Shown piece after piece: positions 1 through 7,727 of a stretch of 64,000 bases of DNA. The stretch is from the NCBI GenBank assembly GCA_944388385.1, contig CALXIO010000010.1, forward strand, positions 1 through 64,000, written 5' to 3'. The position numbers were made by a program, and so were the translations under genes. A model generated the notes under the pieces. It did not search any database, was not told the origin of the DNA, and worked only from the letters and a program-made list of their open reading frames with translations. This DNA is from an uncultured Ruminiclostridium sp. (GTDB lineage: Bacteria; Bacillota; Clostridia; Oscillospirales; Ruminococcaceae). Positions within the stretch are counted from its first letter, which is position 1. Every line of letters starts with the position of its first letter.

Positions 1-98
1 TTTTCATCCCCTTGCGGCTCAATAGGGCCGAAGCGGTTGCGTTTAATAGTCATTTTTTCATTTACAGGCAATTTGACTGTGATTACGTCCTCAATCAA
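1..98 (-). CDS. 5' end of an unidentified protein (truncated by window edge)
   Basis: Only about 32 codons are visible. A TTG start at 98 is chosen because GGAGG lies 7 nt upstream (106-110) and no ATG is similarly placed. The peptide begins MIEDVITVKLPVNEK and continues with a basic KRNRFGP stretch. The opening loosely recalls Firmicute succinylglutamate desuccinylase/aspartoacylase-like proteins, but no catalytic motif is in view, so that is a weak guess. It has its own strong promoter and lies downstream of the XRE regulator gene. Confidence 0.5.
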   Translation of the reverse strand, partial: MIEDVITVKLPVNEKMTIKRNRFGPIEPQGDE

Positions 99-131
99 AA
101 TAATACCTCCGTTTCGTGTGCATATAAGTAA

Positions 132-160
132 AGTATACCCTTATATCATAATTTTGTCAA
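132..160 (-). promoter_or_regulatory. Sigma-A promoter of the edge-truncated gene
   Basis: TTGACA (155-160) and TATACT (132-137) are separated by exactly 17 bp. The -10 overlaps an imperfect inverted repeat (122-146) containing the GTAAAGTATA-CCCTTA motif that recurs at 199-223, so it may be an operator for the adjacent XRE protein. Confidence 0.8.
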
Positions 161-198
161 GGTAATTTCACGTATAAAAGTATGATTTTAAAACAAAT

Positions 199-223
199 GC
201 CGTAAAGTATATCCCTTTACGGC
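199..223 (-). terminator. Inverted repeat after the XRE gene: weak terminator and/or operator
   Basis: GCCGTAAAG and CTTTACGGC form a 9-bp stem around a 7-nt loop, 12 bp past the XRE stop codon. The T-rich tail on the minus strand is interrupted, so termination may be weak. The core matches the motif over the next gene's -10 nearly base for base, so a protein-binding role is equally plausible. Confidence 0.5.
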
Positions 224-235
224 AATTATTTTTAA

Positions 236-922
236 TTATACAAGAAATTCCGGCGGGATGCCAAGGGCATCTGATATTTTCATGGCATTAAGTATGGGAA
301 TAGAGGTGAGCTTTGTTCGGCCAAGCTCATAGTTTTCTATTGTCTTAAAGGCAATTTCCGTTTTCTCTGCCAATTCCCTTCTTGATATTGAGGCCTTGCT
401 TCTGAAATGGGTTATTCTGTTGCATACCATATCTACCTTAACGGATTTTATGGTATAGCCGTTTTCCTCCTTTTTGCCCACCACATCTTCAATATATAAA
501 TCCACCGCCTTCATAAGCTGAATAACATTCAGCTTATAGTTTGCCTTTGCAAACTTTTCAAGATTTATATTGCTTTTGAAGTAGTCGGTGTATTTCTTTC
601 CCTCCATTATCCTGCAATGAGTCATATCGTCGTTTAAAAATGCCACATCCACATAAAGCCATTCTATATATTGCTTTATGAATTCCACCGTGTTTGCTAT
701 TTTCCTTTTACAATCTGCACAATAATCCTCAATATAGGATATAAGCTCATTTTCATATATACCCTGACTGAATATTTTTGTATCTGTGTGTCCGCAGGGT
801 CTGTGGCATATCTCAACAGATCCCCCCATAAATACATCATCCTGAAGTCCGAAAAGCTGTAATACATTCACTTCATCATATTCATTGTCAGCGACCTTTT
901 CTTTAAATTCTTTCTTGTCCAT
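236..922 (-). CDS. XRE-family regulator with cysteine/histidine-rich N-terminal region
   Basis: 228 residues. The helix-turn-helix is at the C-terminus (about 170-228, containing SRRELAEKTEIAFKTIENYE), whereas most XRE proteins carry it at the N-terminus. The N-terminal region has C39, H40, C43 and H45 followed by C68 and C71, a spacing that could bind zinc or sense thiols; I do not recognise the domain. The gene lies downstream of marR, and a TTGACT/TATAAT promoter sits at 994-1022. AAGGG-TATA motifs occur at its own -10, at the next gene's -10 and in the hairpin between them, suggesting autoregulation and control of the downstream gene. DNA binding is well supported; the signal sensed is unknown. 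Confidence 0.75.
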   Translation of the reverse strand: MDKKEFKEKVADNEYDEVNVLQLFGLQDDVFMGGSVEICHRPCGHTDTKIFSQGIYENELISYIEDYCADCKRKIANTVEFIKQYIEWLYVDVAFLNDDMTHCRIMEGKKYTDYFKSNINLEKFAKANYKLNVIQLMKAVDLYIEDVVGKKEENGYTIKSVKVDMVCNRITHFRSKASISRRELAEKTEIAFKTIENYELGRTKLTSIPILNAMKISDALGIPPEFLV

Positions 923-957
923 TTATTCTACACACTCCTTAAAAGGAAATAAAAAAA

Positions 958-981
958 GGACGCACAAACAAATGTGCGTCC
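958..981 (-). terminator. Strong intrinsic terminator downstream of marR
   Basis: A perfect 9-bp stem (GGACGCACA/TGTGCGTCC) with a 6-nt loop is followed on the minus strand by seven T. It ends marR transcription, but it also lies just downstream of the XRE promoter at 994-1022, so XRE transcripts must pass through it. Confidence 0.85.
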
Positions 982-993
982 TTGCATAACTTG

Positions 994-1022
994 ATTATAC
1001 CCTTTTTTTGCTGAAAAGTCAA
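994..1022 (-). promoter_or_regulatory. Promoter of the XRE regulator
   Basis: TTGACT (1017-1022), 17-bp spacer, TATAAT (994-999). Expected start is near 987, only a few bases before the terminator hairpin at 958-981. The -10 context AAAGGGTATAAT resembles the operator-like repeats at 122-146 and 199-223. Confidence 0.65.
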
Positions 1023-1057
1023 GACTTTCACCGCAAATAAGATATTGATTTATATTA

Positions 1058-1504
1058 TCAGTCGGGAAGATCCTCGGAAATCTCTGCAAACTTAGTCAAA
1101 AGTGTTGACAGCTGCTTTGTATCCTCTTCACCTAAAATCTCACATATTCTTTCAAATCTTGAACGAATACCCCCATATCTTGATTCAATCATATTTATAC
1201 CCTTTTCTGTAAGACGGATATAAGTAACTCTTCTGTTATCTCTTTTTACCACACGCTCAACATATCCGTTGTCCTCTAACTTATTGATTGTCTGGGAGAG
1301 ATTAGGACGGGTAAAATTAAGATAACTGTTGACAGCGCTTAAAGAGTAGGTGTTATCCTCACTGGGATTTTCTTGTACTAACTGTAAAACAGCCCAGAAT
1401 ATACCGGTCTCGCTTGAATTAAAACCGCGTAGGGGCTGTTTGTTTTTGTGCTGAGTGTTGATTTTGCCCATAGCAGTTATAAGTTTTATAATACTCTGTT
1501 CCAT
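1058..1504 (-). CDS. MarR-family transcriptional regulator
   Basis: 148 residues, the usual MarR size. The winged helix spans about 30-110: recognition-helix region TRPNLSQTINKLEDNGYVER (65-84) and a basic wing with RDNRRV (88-93), then a C-terminal dimerisation helix. AGGAGG lies 10 nt before the ATG. The gene is divergent from an FAD oxidoreductase, and the two promoters overlap within about 45 bp, so it is likely both autoregulated and a regulator of the flavoprotein pair. The ligand cannot be read from the sequence. Confidence 0.9.
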   Translation of the reverse strand: MEQSIIKLITAMGKINTQHKNKQPLRGFNSSETGIFWAVLQLVQENPSEDNTYSLSAVNSYLNFTRPNLSQTINKLEDNGYVERVVKRDNRRVTYIRLTEKGINMIESRYGGIRSRFERICEILGEEDTKQLSTLLTKFAEISEDLPD

Positions 1505-1545
1505 TTTTCATAGTCCTCCTGGAAATTGCGATTGCTAAAAATAGC

Positions 1546-1589
1546 TTGTTTTAATTACAATTATATGTTATACTATCTTTATTAACCAA
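1546..1589. promoter_or_regulatory. Overlapping divergent promoters, marR and FAD oxidoreductase operon
   Basis: Plus strand: TTGTTT (1546-1551), 17 bp, TATACT (1569-1574), for the gene starting at 1628. Minus strand: TTGGTT (1584-1589), 18 bp, TATAAT (1560-1565), for marR. The -10 elements nearly abut, so a single bound MarR dimer could block both. Confidence 0.65.
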
Positions 1590-1627
1590 ATTTTAATAAA
1601 ATCGAAATTTTTCAGAAAGAGGATAAT

Positions 1628-2845
1628 ATGAAAAGGGAAAATTTTGATATTGCAGTTATCGGCGCAGGGGCTTCAGGACTTATGGCGGCTTTGACTGCAA
1701 AACAGCATACAAACGGCTCTGTAATCGCTATTGAGCGACTTTCAAGAGTGGGTAAAAAAATTCTTTCCACCGGTAACGGACGATGCAATCTGTCCAATAT
1801 TTCGGTAAATGAAAATTTTTACGGGGGAGAAAAAAATTTTTTAAATTTTTTAGATAAAAATATATTTTCTGCCGTTGAACTATTCAGCACAATGTCACTT
1901 GCCTGTAAAACCGACTCTGAAGGGAGAATTTATCCTTACAGCAATCAGGCGTCATCTGTGCTTGATGCCCTCAGATTTGCGGTATCAAATGCCGGGGTTG
2001 AGCTATTATGCGATACCCTTATAAAAGATATAAAGAAAACAAAGTCCGGATTTATTCTTGCGGCAGATGATACGGAAATATTTGCCAAAAGAGTAATTAT
2101 AGCCTGCGGCGGCAAGGCCGCCCCCTCCATGGGTACAGACGGAATTGGATATGAGCTTGCAAAAGCCCTGGGTCACAGCGTAACAAGGCTATACCCCTGC
2201 CTTGCCCCACTCAGAACCGATGTAAATTCAGTAAAGGCATTAAAGGGGCTTCGTATTTATGCAAGGGCAAGCCTTATTCAAAACGGCGAAATTAAAGACA
2301 GCCAGACAGGGGATGTTCAGTTTACGGACGGGGCAATTTCCGGTATATGTATATTCAATATGTCCGATATGGCATCCCTTGGCAAAAACGAAATATCCCT
2401 TGATATTGCCCCTGATTATGATAAAAAACAGCTTTTTGATATGATATATAATGCAAGGGCTTTAAGAGAAAATCTTGAAGCCGTAGAACTCCTTACCGGG
2501 CTTTTTCATAAGAGATTTTCTCAGAGTATTCTTAAAGCCTGCAATATTTCCCCGGGGATTATATGCGGCGAAATATCGGATAAGGATATTTCTGTTATCT
2601 GTAAAAAAATCAAGGACTGGAGATTTAATGTTACAGGCCTTTCTGACTGGAGCTTAGCTCAGGTAACAGGCGGCGGTATACCCTTATGCGAAATTAAGGA
2701 CGGACTTCAGTCGGCTATATGCGATGGACTGTATTTCTGCGGAGAAATACTTAATATACAAGGAAAATGCGGAGGTTATAATCTTGACTGGGCATGGAAA
2801 AGCGGATATACCGCCGGTAAAAATGCCGCCCAGTCATTAAACTGA
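1628..2845 (+). CDS. BaiN/HI0933-type FAD-dependent oxidoreductase
   Basis: 405 residues, typical of the HI0933/YhiN flavoprotein family. The Rossmann FAD motif IGAGASGLMAAL is at 11-22, the family block GKKILSTGNGRCNLSN at 42-57, and the C-terminal block with CGGYNLDWAWKSG near 382-394. Family members reduce unsaturated substrates with NAD(P)H (BaiN acts on bile-acid intermediates in Clostridium scindens), but the wider family is of unsettled function, so no substrate is assigned. AGAGG precedes the ATG. It forms a two-gene unit with the next flavoprotein (2-bp gap) and is divergent from marR. Confidence 0.85.
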   Translation: MKRENFDIAVIGAGASGLMAALTAKQHTNGSVIAIERLSRVGKKILSTGNGRCNLSNISVNENFYGGEKNFLNFLDKNIFSAVELFSTMSLACKTDSEGRIYPYSNQASSVLDALRFAVSNAGVELLCDTLIKDIKKTKSGFILAADDTEIFAKRVIIACGGKAAPSMGTDGIGYELAKALGHSVTRLYPCLAPLRTDVNSVKALKGLRIYARASLIQNGEIKDSQTGDVQFTDGAISGICIFNMSDMASLGKNEISLDIAPDYDKKQLFDMIYNARALRENLEAVELLTGLFHKRFSQSILKACNISPGIICGEISDKDISVICKKIKDWRFNVTGLSDWSLAQVTGGGIPLCEIKDGLQSAICDGLYFCGEILNIQGKCGGYNLDWAWKSGYTAGKNAAQSLN

Positions 2846-2847
2846 CT

Positions 2848-4437
2848 ATGATAAGATATTCTGATATAAAAGCGCCCCTTGACTATAACAATGACTGGCT
2901 TTTAAATTATATCTCAGGAAAGCTGAAAATTAAACCCGGGGATATAAAAGAGCTTACTTTACTTAAAAGCTCGGTGGACGCAAGGAAAAAGGACAATATT
3001 GTTTTTGTGCTGACAGTAGCTTTTTCCCATAGGGATGAAATAAATGTCCTTGCACGAAACAGGCATAACAAAAACATAAGCAGTTACACTAAAAAATCCT
3101 ACCGGATTGAAAATAAGGCATTTTTGCCGTACAGACCTGTTGTGGTGGGCTTTGGCCCTGCGGGTATGTTTGCCGCATTGTATCTTGTTAAAAGCGGAGT
3201 ATGTCCCATTGTACTTGAAAGAGGTCTTGATGTGGACAGCCGTACAAAAAAGGTACAGCAATACTGGGATAGCGGCATACTTGATGAGGAATGTAATGTG
3301 CAGTTCGGTGAGGGCGGTGCAGGAACATTTTCTGACGGAAAGCTGAACACCGGAGTAAAGGACCCTATATGCCGTACAGTAATTGAGGAGCTGGCACTTC
3401 ACGGAGCTCCCGAAAAGATACTCTATGAAGCAAAGCCCCATATAGGCACAGATCAGCTTTGCTGTACGGTAAAAAATATCCGTAAGGATATTATTTCCCT
3501 TGGAGGTGAAGTGATTTTCGGTGCTAAGTTTACCGGCTTTACCGAAAAGGAAGGAAAAATCACCTCTGTAAGCTATGTTAAGGATAACGTTACCCAAACT
3601 ATTGATACTAAGGCTGTTATACTTGCCACAGGACACAGCGCAAGGGATGTTTTTGATATTATGCTTGACAGAAATATAGCCATGGAGCATAAAAATTTCT
3701 CTGTTGGGGTAAGAATTGAGCATACTCAAAAAGAGCTTGATATAAGTATGTACGGAAAATTTGCCGATCATCCAAGGCTTCCCCCTGCTGACTATAAGTT
3801 AGCGGTTCATGATGACACCGGCAGAGGAATATACAGCTTTTGTATGTGTCCCGGCGGATTTGTGGTAGCATCCTCCGATAGAAATGACAGCATAGTCACA
3901 AACGGCATGAGCAGGTTTGCAAGGGATGGTATTAACGCCAATAGCGCCCTTCTGGTCAGCGTTACTGAAAATGATCTTGACAAAAATGATATTATGTCAG
4001 GTATCAGGCTTCAGGAAAGGATAGAAAAAACCGCCTTTATAAAAGGCGGAAAAAATCACTATGCACCCTGTTGTCTGGCAGGTGATTTTTTAGAAAGAAA
4101 GGAAAGTAAAGAATTTGGCAATATAATCCCCACATATAAGCCCGGTACCACCTTTGCCCTGCCGGACAGCTATCTTCCGGAATTTGTATGTGAGGGGCTG
4201 AGGTTTGCTATTCCTCAGTTCGGAAAGAAAATAAGCTGTTTTAATAATCCTTATGCTGTTCTTACAGGTCCTGAAACAAGAAGCTCATCCCCTTTAAGAA
4301 TTATAAGGGATAACAGCTTTAATTCCATATCCCTTAAAGGTCTTTACCCCTGCGGTGAGGGGGCAGGCTATGCCGGAGGAATAGTTACTGCTGCGGCAGA
4401 CGGTATAAAGTGCGCCATGGCAGTTTTAGATAAATAA
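2848..4437 (+). CDS. FAD-dependent dehydrogenase, COG2509-like
   Basis: 529 residues. An N-terminal region of about 95 residues precedes the Rossmann motif VVVGFGPAGMFAALYL (98-113); downstream are a glycine-rich FGEGGAGTFSDGKLNTG segment and a C-terminal ATP-type FAD block (PCGEGAGYAGGI). This matches the uncharacterised COG2509 FAD dehydrogenases, for which no reaction is established. Translation is probably coupled to the preceding gene. Its stop codon directly abuts the convergent sigE stop with no gap, so no terminator separates the two. Confidence 0.8.
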   Translation: MIRYSDIKAPLDYNNDWLLNYISGKLKIKPGDIKELTLLKSSVDARKKDNIVFVLTVAFSHRDEINVLARNRHNKNISSYTKKSYRIENKAFLPYRPVVVGFGPAGMFAALYLVKSGVCPIVLERGLDVDSRTKKVQQYWDSGILDEECNVQFGEGGAGTFSDGKLNTGVKDPICRTVIEELALHGAPEKILYEAKPHIGTDQLCCTVKNIRKDIISLGGEVIFGAKFTGFTEKEGKITSVSYVKDNVTQTIDTKAVILATGHSARDVFDIMLDRNIAMEHKNFSVGVRIEHTQKELDISMYGKFADHPRLPPADYKLAVHDDTGRGIYSFCMCPGGFVVASSDRNDSIVTNGMSRFARDGINANSALLVSVTENDLDKNDIMSGIRLQERIEKTAFIKGGKNHYAPCCLAGDFLERKESKEFGNIIPTYKPGTTFALPDSYLPEFVCEGLRFAIPQFGKKISCFNNPYAVLTGPETRSSSPLRIIRDNSFNSISLKGLYPCGEGAGYAGGIVTAAADGIKCAMAVLDK

Positions 4438-5145
4438 TCAACTGCAAAGTCGCTCCATTTCCTTTTTAAGTCGCTTTATGATGCGTTTTTCAAGTCTTGA
4501 AATATAGCTTTGAGAAATGCCTATCATATCAGCGACTTCTTTTTGTGTCTTTTCCGGTCTGCCATTTAATCCAAAACGCATTTCCATTATCATCTTTTCC
4601 CGGTCGTTAAGGCTGTCAACCGCTATTTTAAGCATACTTAGTTCAGCCTCATTTTCTATGTTCTTATTTACCTCGTCATCATCTGTGCCCAGTATATCCG
4701 AAAGCAAAAGCTCGTTTCCGTCCCAGTCCACATTAAGCGGCTCATCTATGGAAATTTCCATTTTCTGATTTACGGTTTTTCTTATATACATAAGTATTTC
4801 ATTTTCAATACATCTTGAGGCATAGGTGGCAAGCTTTATGTTTTTATCTGCGCTGAAGGTATTAACCGCCTTAATAAGCCCTATTGTGCCTATTGAGATA
4901 AGATCCTCAAGGCCTATTTTTGTAGACTCAAATTTCTTTGCTATATAAACCACCAGTCTTAAATTATGAACAATCAGCTTTTCCCTTGCCTTTTCATAGT
5001 CAGTGGACAGCTGTTCTATTGTCAATGCCTCCTCCTCTTTTGATAATGGGGGCGGAAGTGAATCGGTGCCGTTTATGTAGTCTATTCTTTCGGGGGTAAT
5101 TAAACCCAGCCTTTTTATAAGGTCAACAATTATTCTATTAATCAT
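4438..5145 (-). CDS. sigE: RNA polymerase sporulation sigma factor SigE
   Basis: 235 residues, closely matching Bacillus sigma-E. A short amphipathic N-terminal pro-sequence (about 1-25) precedes [10 protein letters not shown] (30-39). Region 2 includes [13 protein letters not shown] and [17 protein letters not shown] (61-97); region 4 includes [19 protein letters not shown] near 200-220. Sigma-E is the early mother-cell sigma factor, made as an inactive precursor and cleaved by SpoIIGA, the adjacent upstream gene (11-bp gap). sigG, usually next in this locus, is absent; the neighbour is a convergent flavoprotein. Confidence 0.97.
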   Translation of the reverse strand: MINRIIVDLIKRLGLITPERIDYINGTDSLPPPLSKEEEALTIEQLSTDYEKAREKLIVHNLRLVVYIAKKFESTKIGLEDLISIGTIGLIKAVNTFSADKNIKLATYASRCIENEILMYIRKTVNQKMEISIDEPLNVDWDGNELLLSDILGTDDDEVNKNIENEAELSMLKIAVDSLNDREKMIMEMRFGLNGRPEKTQKEVADMIGISQSYISRLEKRIIKRLKKEMERLCS

Positions 5146-5156
5146 AAAACCACCTT

Positions 5157-5999
5157 CTATACCAGTATTTTGGGATTGAATACCGCATCATATTCTTTAA
5201 TATTATGGGGCGAAATTCCGATAAGTGCATTTACTATGTAGCTTTCATGGTCGCTGTTTTCCGATACAATGATTTTATCCGCCTTAAAGGCATATACCAT
5301 TCCCTCACCGCCGACTGTCGAAAATGGTATAATGCGAACCTTATCCTTTATTATTGCTGTATTGTCTGTGGCATTGTATTTAAGTGAATTCGGTAGAATA
5401 TCGTAACAGCTTTCCTTATTGCAAACTATAACCGGAAGTCCGGTTATATAGTCAGTAAGGGAATTTCCCGTATCGCTCATGGCAGTAAGGGATACGGTGG
5501 TATTTCCCTTAAGAATACTGATACAATATTTTTTGTCTGCTGAATGGTTTTTATCAAGGGCTTTTCTTATTACTCTGAGCAGAAAATAAGACAGCACCGT
5601 AGATATAATAAGGGTAAGAATATCAATGTCAAAATAAACCGTTCCGTTATTATAGAGCATATTAAGTGGAGATGCAAAAAGCCACAGACACAGCATAAGT
5701 CCTGCAAAGACAAAGTTAGTACCAAGTAAAAACATAAAGTATGTAACAAGTCTTGATTTTTTGCAGGGATAGAAAAGAACAAAGGAGGTTACAACGCAAA
5801 GTAACACCTTTACCCCGGCTGAAATAAGTCCGTTATCGTCAGGTAAGAAAATAACAAGGGATGACATCCCCCCTATAAGACAGGCTATCAGCTTTCTTAT
5901 AAAGGGTATAGCGGTGTGGGTTAAAACCGATACAGCTAGAATTATAAAGTAGGTAATATAAAAGTTTATAAGTATAAGTACATCAAGGTAAATCACCAT
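5157..5999 (-). CDS. spoIIGA: Sigma-E processing peptidase SpoIIGA
   Basis: 280 residues when started at the ATG at 5999 ([18 protein letters not shown]), which fits the family N-terminus; the reading frame is open 40 codons further upstream, but that stretch covers the promoter. Five hydrophobic segments fill the N-terminal half. The soluble half is an aspartic-protease-like domain with the catalytic SDTGNSLTD motif (Asp about 176; Asp183 in Bacillus). It sits in the septal membrane and cleaves pro-sigma-E after a SpoIIR signal. AGGGG lies 7 nt before the start. Confidence 0.93.
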   Translation of the reverse strand: MVIYLDVLILINFYITYFIILAVSVLTHTAIPFIRKLIACLIGGMSSLVIFLPDDNGLISAGVKVLLCVVTSFVLFYPCKKSRLVTYFMFLLGTNFVFAGLMLCLWLFASPLNMLYNNGTVYFDIDILTLIISTVLSYFLLRVIRKALDKNHSADKKYCISILKGNTTVSLTAMSDTGNSLTDYITGLPVIVCNKESCYDILPNSLKYNATDNTAIIKDKVRIIPFSTVGGEGMVYAFKADKIIVSENSDHESYIVNALIGISPHNIKEYDAVFNPKILV

Positions 6000-6016
6000 A
6001 GCCTCGCCCCTTATAT

Positions 6017-6090
6017 ATAATAACACATTCTGTTTGCAAAGGTTGTCTTTTAATGTCGAACAGCTAAAAAACTTATCGCAAAATCCGACA
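6017..6090 (-). promoter_or_regulatory. spoIIGA promoter with Spo0A-box-like sites
   Basis: A consensus 0A box, TTCGACA on the minus strand, is at 6054-6060, and a one-mismatch copy (TGTCGGA) at 6084-6090. A -10-like TATTAT is at 6017-6022. In Bacillus subtilis spoIIG is activated by phosphorylated Spo0A from an unusually spaced sigma-A promoter; a canonical -35 is likewise missing here. The assignment rests on motif and context. Confidence 0.65.
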
Positions 6091-6095
6091 AAAAA

Positions 6096-6120
6096 ATTGC
6101 CCGGCTTAAAACCGGGCAAT
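6096..6120 (-). terminator. Intrinsic terminator of the queuosine-salvage-like operon
   Basis: ATTGCCCGG/CCGGGCAAT, a 9-bp stem with a 7-nt loop, followed on the minus strand by a run of T. It separates the transporter gene from the spoIIGA promoter. Confidence 0.9.
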
Positions 6121-6136
6121 ATCGTTATTATTAAGC

Positions 6137-6868
6137 TTAGTTTGTAGCTTCTGTTGTTTTATTGTTTTCAGCCTTTGCTACCTTTTTATCGTGTATCATT
6201 CTTGCAAGGTAAACTATCGGTGTATCAAGCAGGCTTGTGAAGATATAAATTACATAGCTTGATAAGAAAATGGAAATAAGGGTTGCTACATCATAAGTTC
6301 CTGCAAAGGCGAATAAGGTAAACAATGCAGTATTAAGTATCTGGCTTATGAGTGTGGAGCCGTTATTTCTGAGCCACAGGAATTTTCTCTTGTTGCCGAA
6401 CTTCTTTGTGGTAAATTCCCACCACTTATGATAAAGCCATACATCGAATAACTGGCTTATTGCGTATACAACAAGGGATGCGATTATCATTCTGGGGGTG
6501 TTTGAAAATACTGTCTTTATTGATTCCATTGCAAAGTCACCCTCAGCAGGGGCATATAAAAGCCAGCTTTGTGACAATACAAGGAAGAATATTGAGGAAA
6601 ATACACCGGTAAGTACCGCCTTGTTTGCGGCCTTTTTGCCCTCACATTCCGATAAAATATCGGTTATAAGGAATGTTACCGCAAAAAGCACATTGCCTAA
6701 AGTCTGTTCCATGCCAAAGGCATTGATAAGGATAATAACCTCAATGTTTGCAAGCACCGTTGCAAGGGCGGACAGGCAGTAAAGTCCTGTTTTTCCGAAA
6801 AACGCATATCCCACAAGGGACATACCGTAAATAAATACAACTGAACCTATAAGTAATAATTCATTCAT
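6137..6868 (-). CDS. yhhQ: Queuosine precursor transporter, YhhQ/VUT family
   Basis: 243 residues with about six membrane segments. Family features include the acidic cytoplasmic loop TDILSECEGKKAA, the central WLYHKWWEFTTKK segment, and the C-terminal LLDTPIVYL helix followed by a basic tail. E. coli YhhQ imports the queuosine precursors preQ0 and preQ1; chlamydial homologues take queuine, so the exact substrate here is open. It is the second gene of an operon with a radical SAM enzyme (4-bp gap) and is followed by a clear terminator. The annotation VUT family transporter is equivalent. Confidence 0.88.
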   Translation of the reverse strand: MNELLLIGSVVFIYGMSLVGYAFFGKTGLYCLSALATVLANIEVIILINAFGMEQTLGNVLFAVTFLITDILSECEGKKAANKAVLTGVFSSIFFLVLSQSWLLYAPAEGDFAMESIKTVFSNTPRMIIASLVVYAISQLFDVWLYHKWWEFTTKKFGNKRKFLWLRNNGSTLISQILNTALFTLFAFAGTYDVATLISIFLSSYVIYIFTSLLDTPIVYLARMIHDKKVAKAENNKTTEATN

Positions 6869-6872
6869 AATA

Positions 6873-7580
6873 TCAATCTCCTACTCCGAAATCTAAATTG
6901 CTTATCAGTATATCCACTCTTGCGTTGTCCTTATAGATTGGATATAGCTTTTCCATAAAGGTATCAATAACCGCCTTGTCAGGCTTTATCTGTGAGGTAT
7001 TGTCACACATGATATTGATACAGATACGCTCAAACAGTTTAAGTCCCAGCTCAATATCGTTTTTCATGCTTTCGTAGGTCTGACCTGTGACCCCGAATAA
7101 GAAATTGGCTTCATCAAACTGCTTTGCAATAATTTTTGGGTCCTTTTCCTCTATTCCCTTTTTAAGGACATTCTCACGAAAGTCATAGTCAAAGGTTTCA
7201 AGACCCAGCTTCATTTTCAGAATAAAGCCGTCAAATTCTTCTCTCAGCGCCTTTATTCTGTCCTTGTAGAGATAGTGAGCTTCAAAATGAATTATCACTA
7301 TGTTTTTTTCACGGCATATTCTTTTGATTTCCTCTATGGTGTTTTTATCCAGCTCAAAAACCGAGCCTGAATTTATCACCTCAAGGTCGCCGTAAAGACT
7401 TCTGACATGACTTAAAACCTCTTTATTAAGCCTGAAGTTTTCGTCAGCGTCAGAACAGCTGTCTGTATAATAATCACAGAAGGTGCATTTTTTATACACA
7501 CAGCCCTTTCCCCTGAGTAATACTATCTCACGGGGATTTTTTTCCTTGATTACACTGTACCTTTCCATAAATTTCGGCAT
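6873..7580 (-). CDS. Radical SAM enzyme, candidate queuine lyase (QueL-like)
   Basis: 235 residues, a compact radical SAM protein. The cluster-binding cysteines C27, C32 and C35 are spaced CX4CX2C rather than CX3CX2C; C42 is nearby. The protein fits a shortened TIM barrel. Co-transcription with a YhhQ transporter suggests queuosine salvage: a clostridial radical SAM enzyme (QueL) is known to release preQ1 from queuine. Assignment to QueL is inference from size, taxon and neighbour, not a recognised signature. The ribosome binding site AAGGG lies inside the 3' arm of the leader terminator hairpin, so folding would also hide it. Confidence 0.6.
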   Translation of the reverse strand: MPKFMERYSVIKEKNPREIVLLRGKGCVYKKCTFCDYYTDSCSDADENFRLNKEVLSHVRSLYGDLEVINSGSVFELDKNTIEEIKRICREKNIVIIHFEAHYLYKDRIKALREEFDGFILKMKLGLETFDYDFRENVLKKGIEEKDPKIIAKQFDEANFLFGVTGQTYESMKNDIELGLKLFERICINIMCDNTSQIKPDKAVIDTFMEKLYPIYKDNARVDILISNLDFGVGD

Positions 7581-7586
7581 AAAAAA

Positions 7587-7721
7587 TACCCTTACAAAGA
7601 AGGGTAAAAAATTTCATAGGTATCCTTATGCCTTTCCTCCTTAGTTTTGTTTCGGATGACCCAAAAGGGCGGTGTTTTGTTTCACCGTATATCATCCAGG
7701 CAGGATGGTTACGAACTGCCG
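7587..7721 (-). promoter_or_regulatory. Structured attenuator leader, candidate riboswitch (preQ1-I-like in part)
   Basis: Transcript elements in order: a 5'-terminal hairpin GGCAG (7716-7720)/CTGCC (7699-7703) with a 12-nt loop beginning UUC and ending C; a long hairpin closed by GGATGA/TCATCC (7692-7697 with 7654-7659) enclosing a CGGTG/CACCG stem; an A-rich GAAACAAAAC strand (7644-7653) running into CTAAGGAGG (7636-7644); then a terminator TACCCTT/AAGGGTA (7587-7606) with six U ending at the start codon. The first loop length, the A-rich strand and CUAAGG resemble preQ1-I riboswitches, but the expected loop pairing is incomplete and the inserted hairpin is atypical. Confidence 0.55.
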
Positions 7722-7727
7722 AAGGAT

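Noticed and set aside
188-198. Tail after the XRE hairpin as evidence of a strong terminator
   Set aside because: The T run is interrupted, so strong termination is not supported; the element is reported as weak terminator or operator.
2959-3771. 270-codon minus-strand open frame inside the COG2509 gene
   Set aside because: It is antisense to a clear Rossmann-fold protein, has no recognisable domain and no placed ribosome binding site.
5999-6119. 40-residue N-terminal extension of SpoIIGA
   Set aside because: The extension would be translated across the promoter and 0A box, has no ribosome binding site, and the internal ATG matches the family N-terminus.
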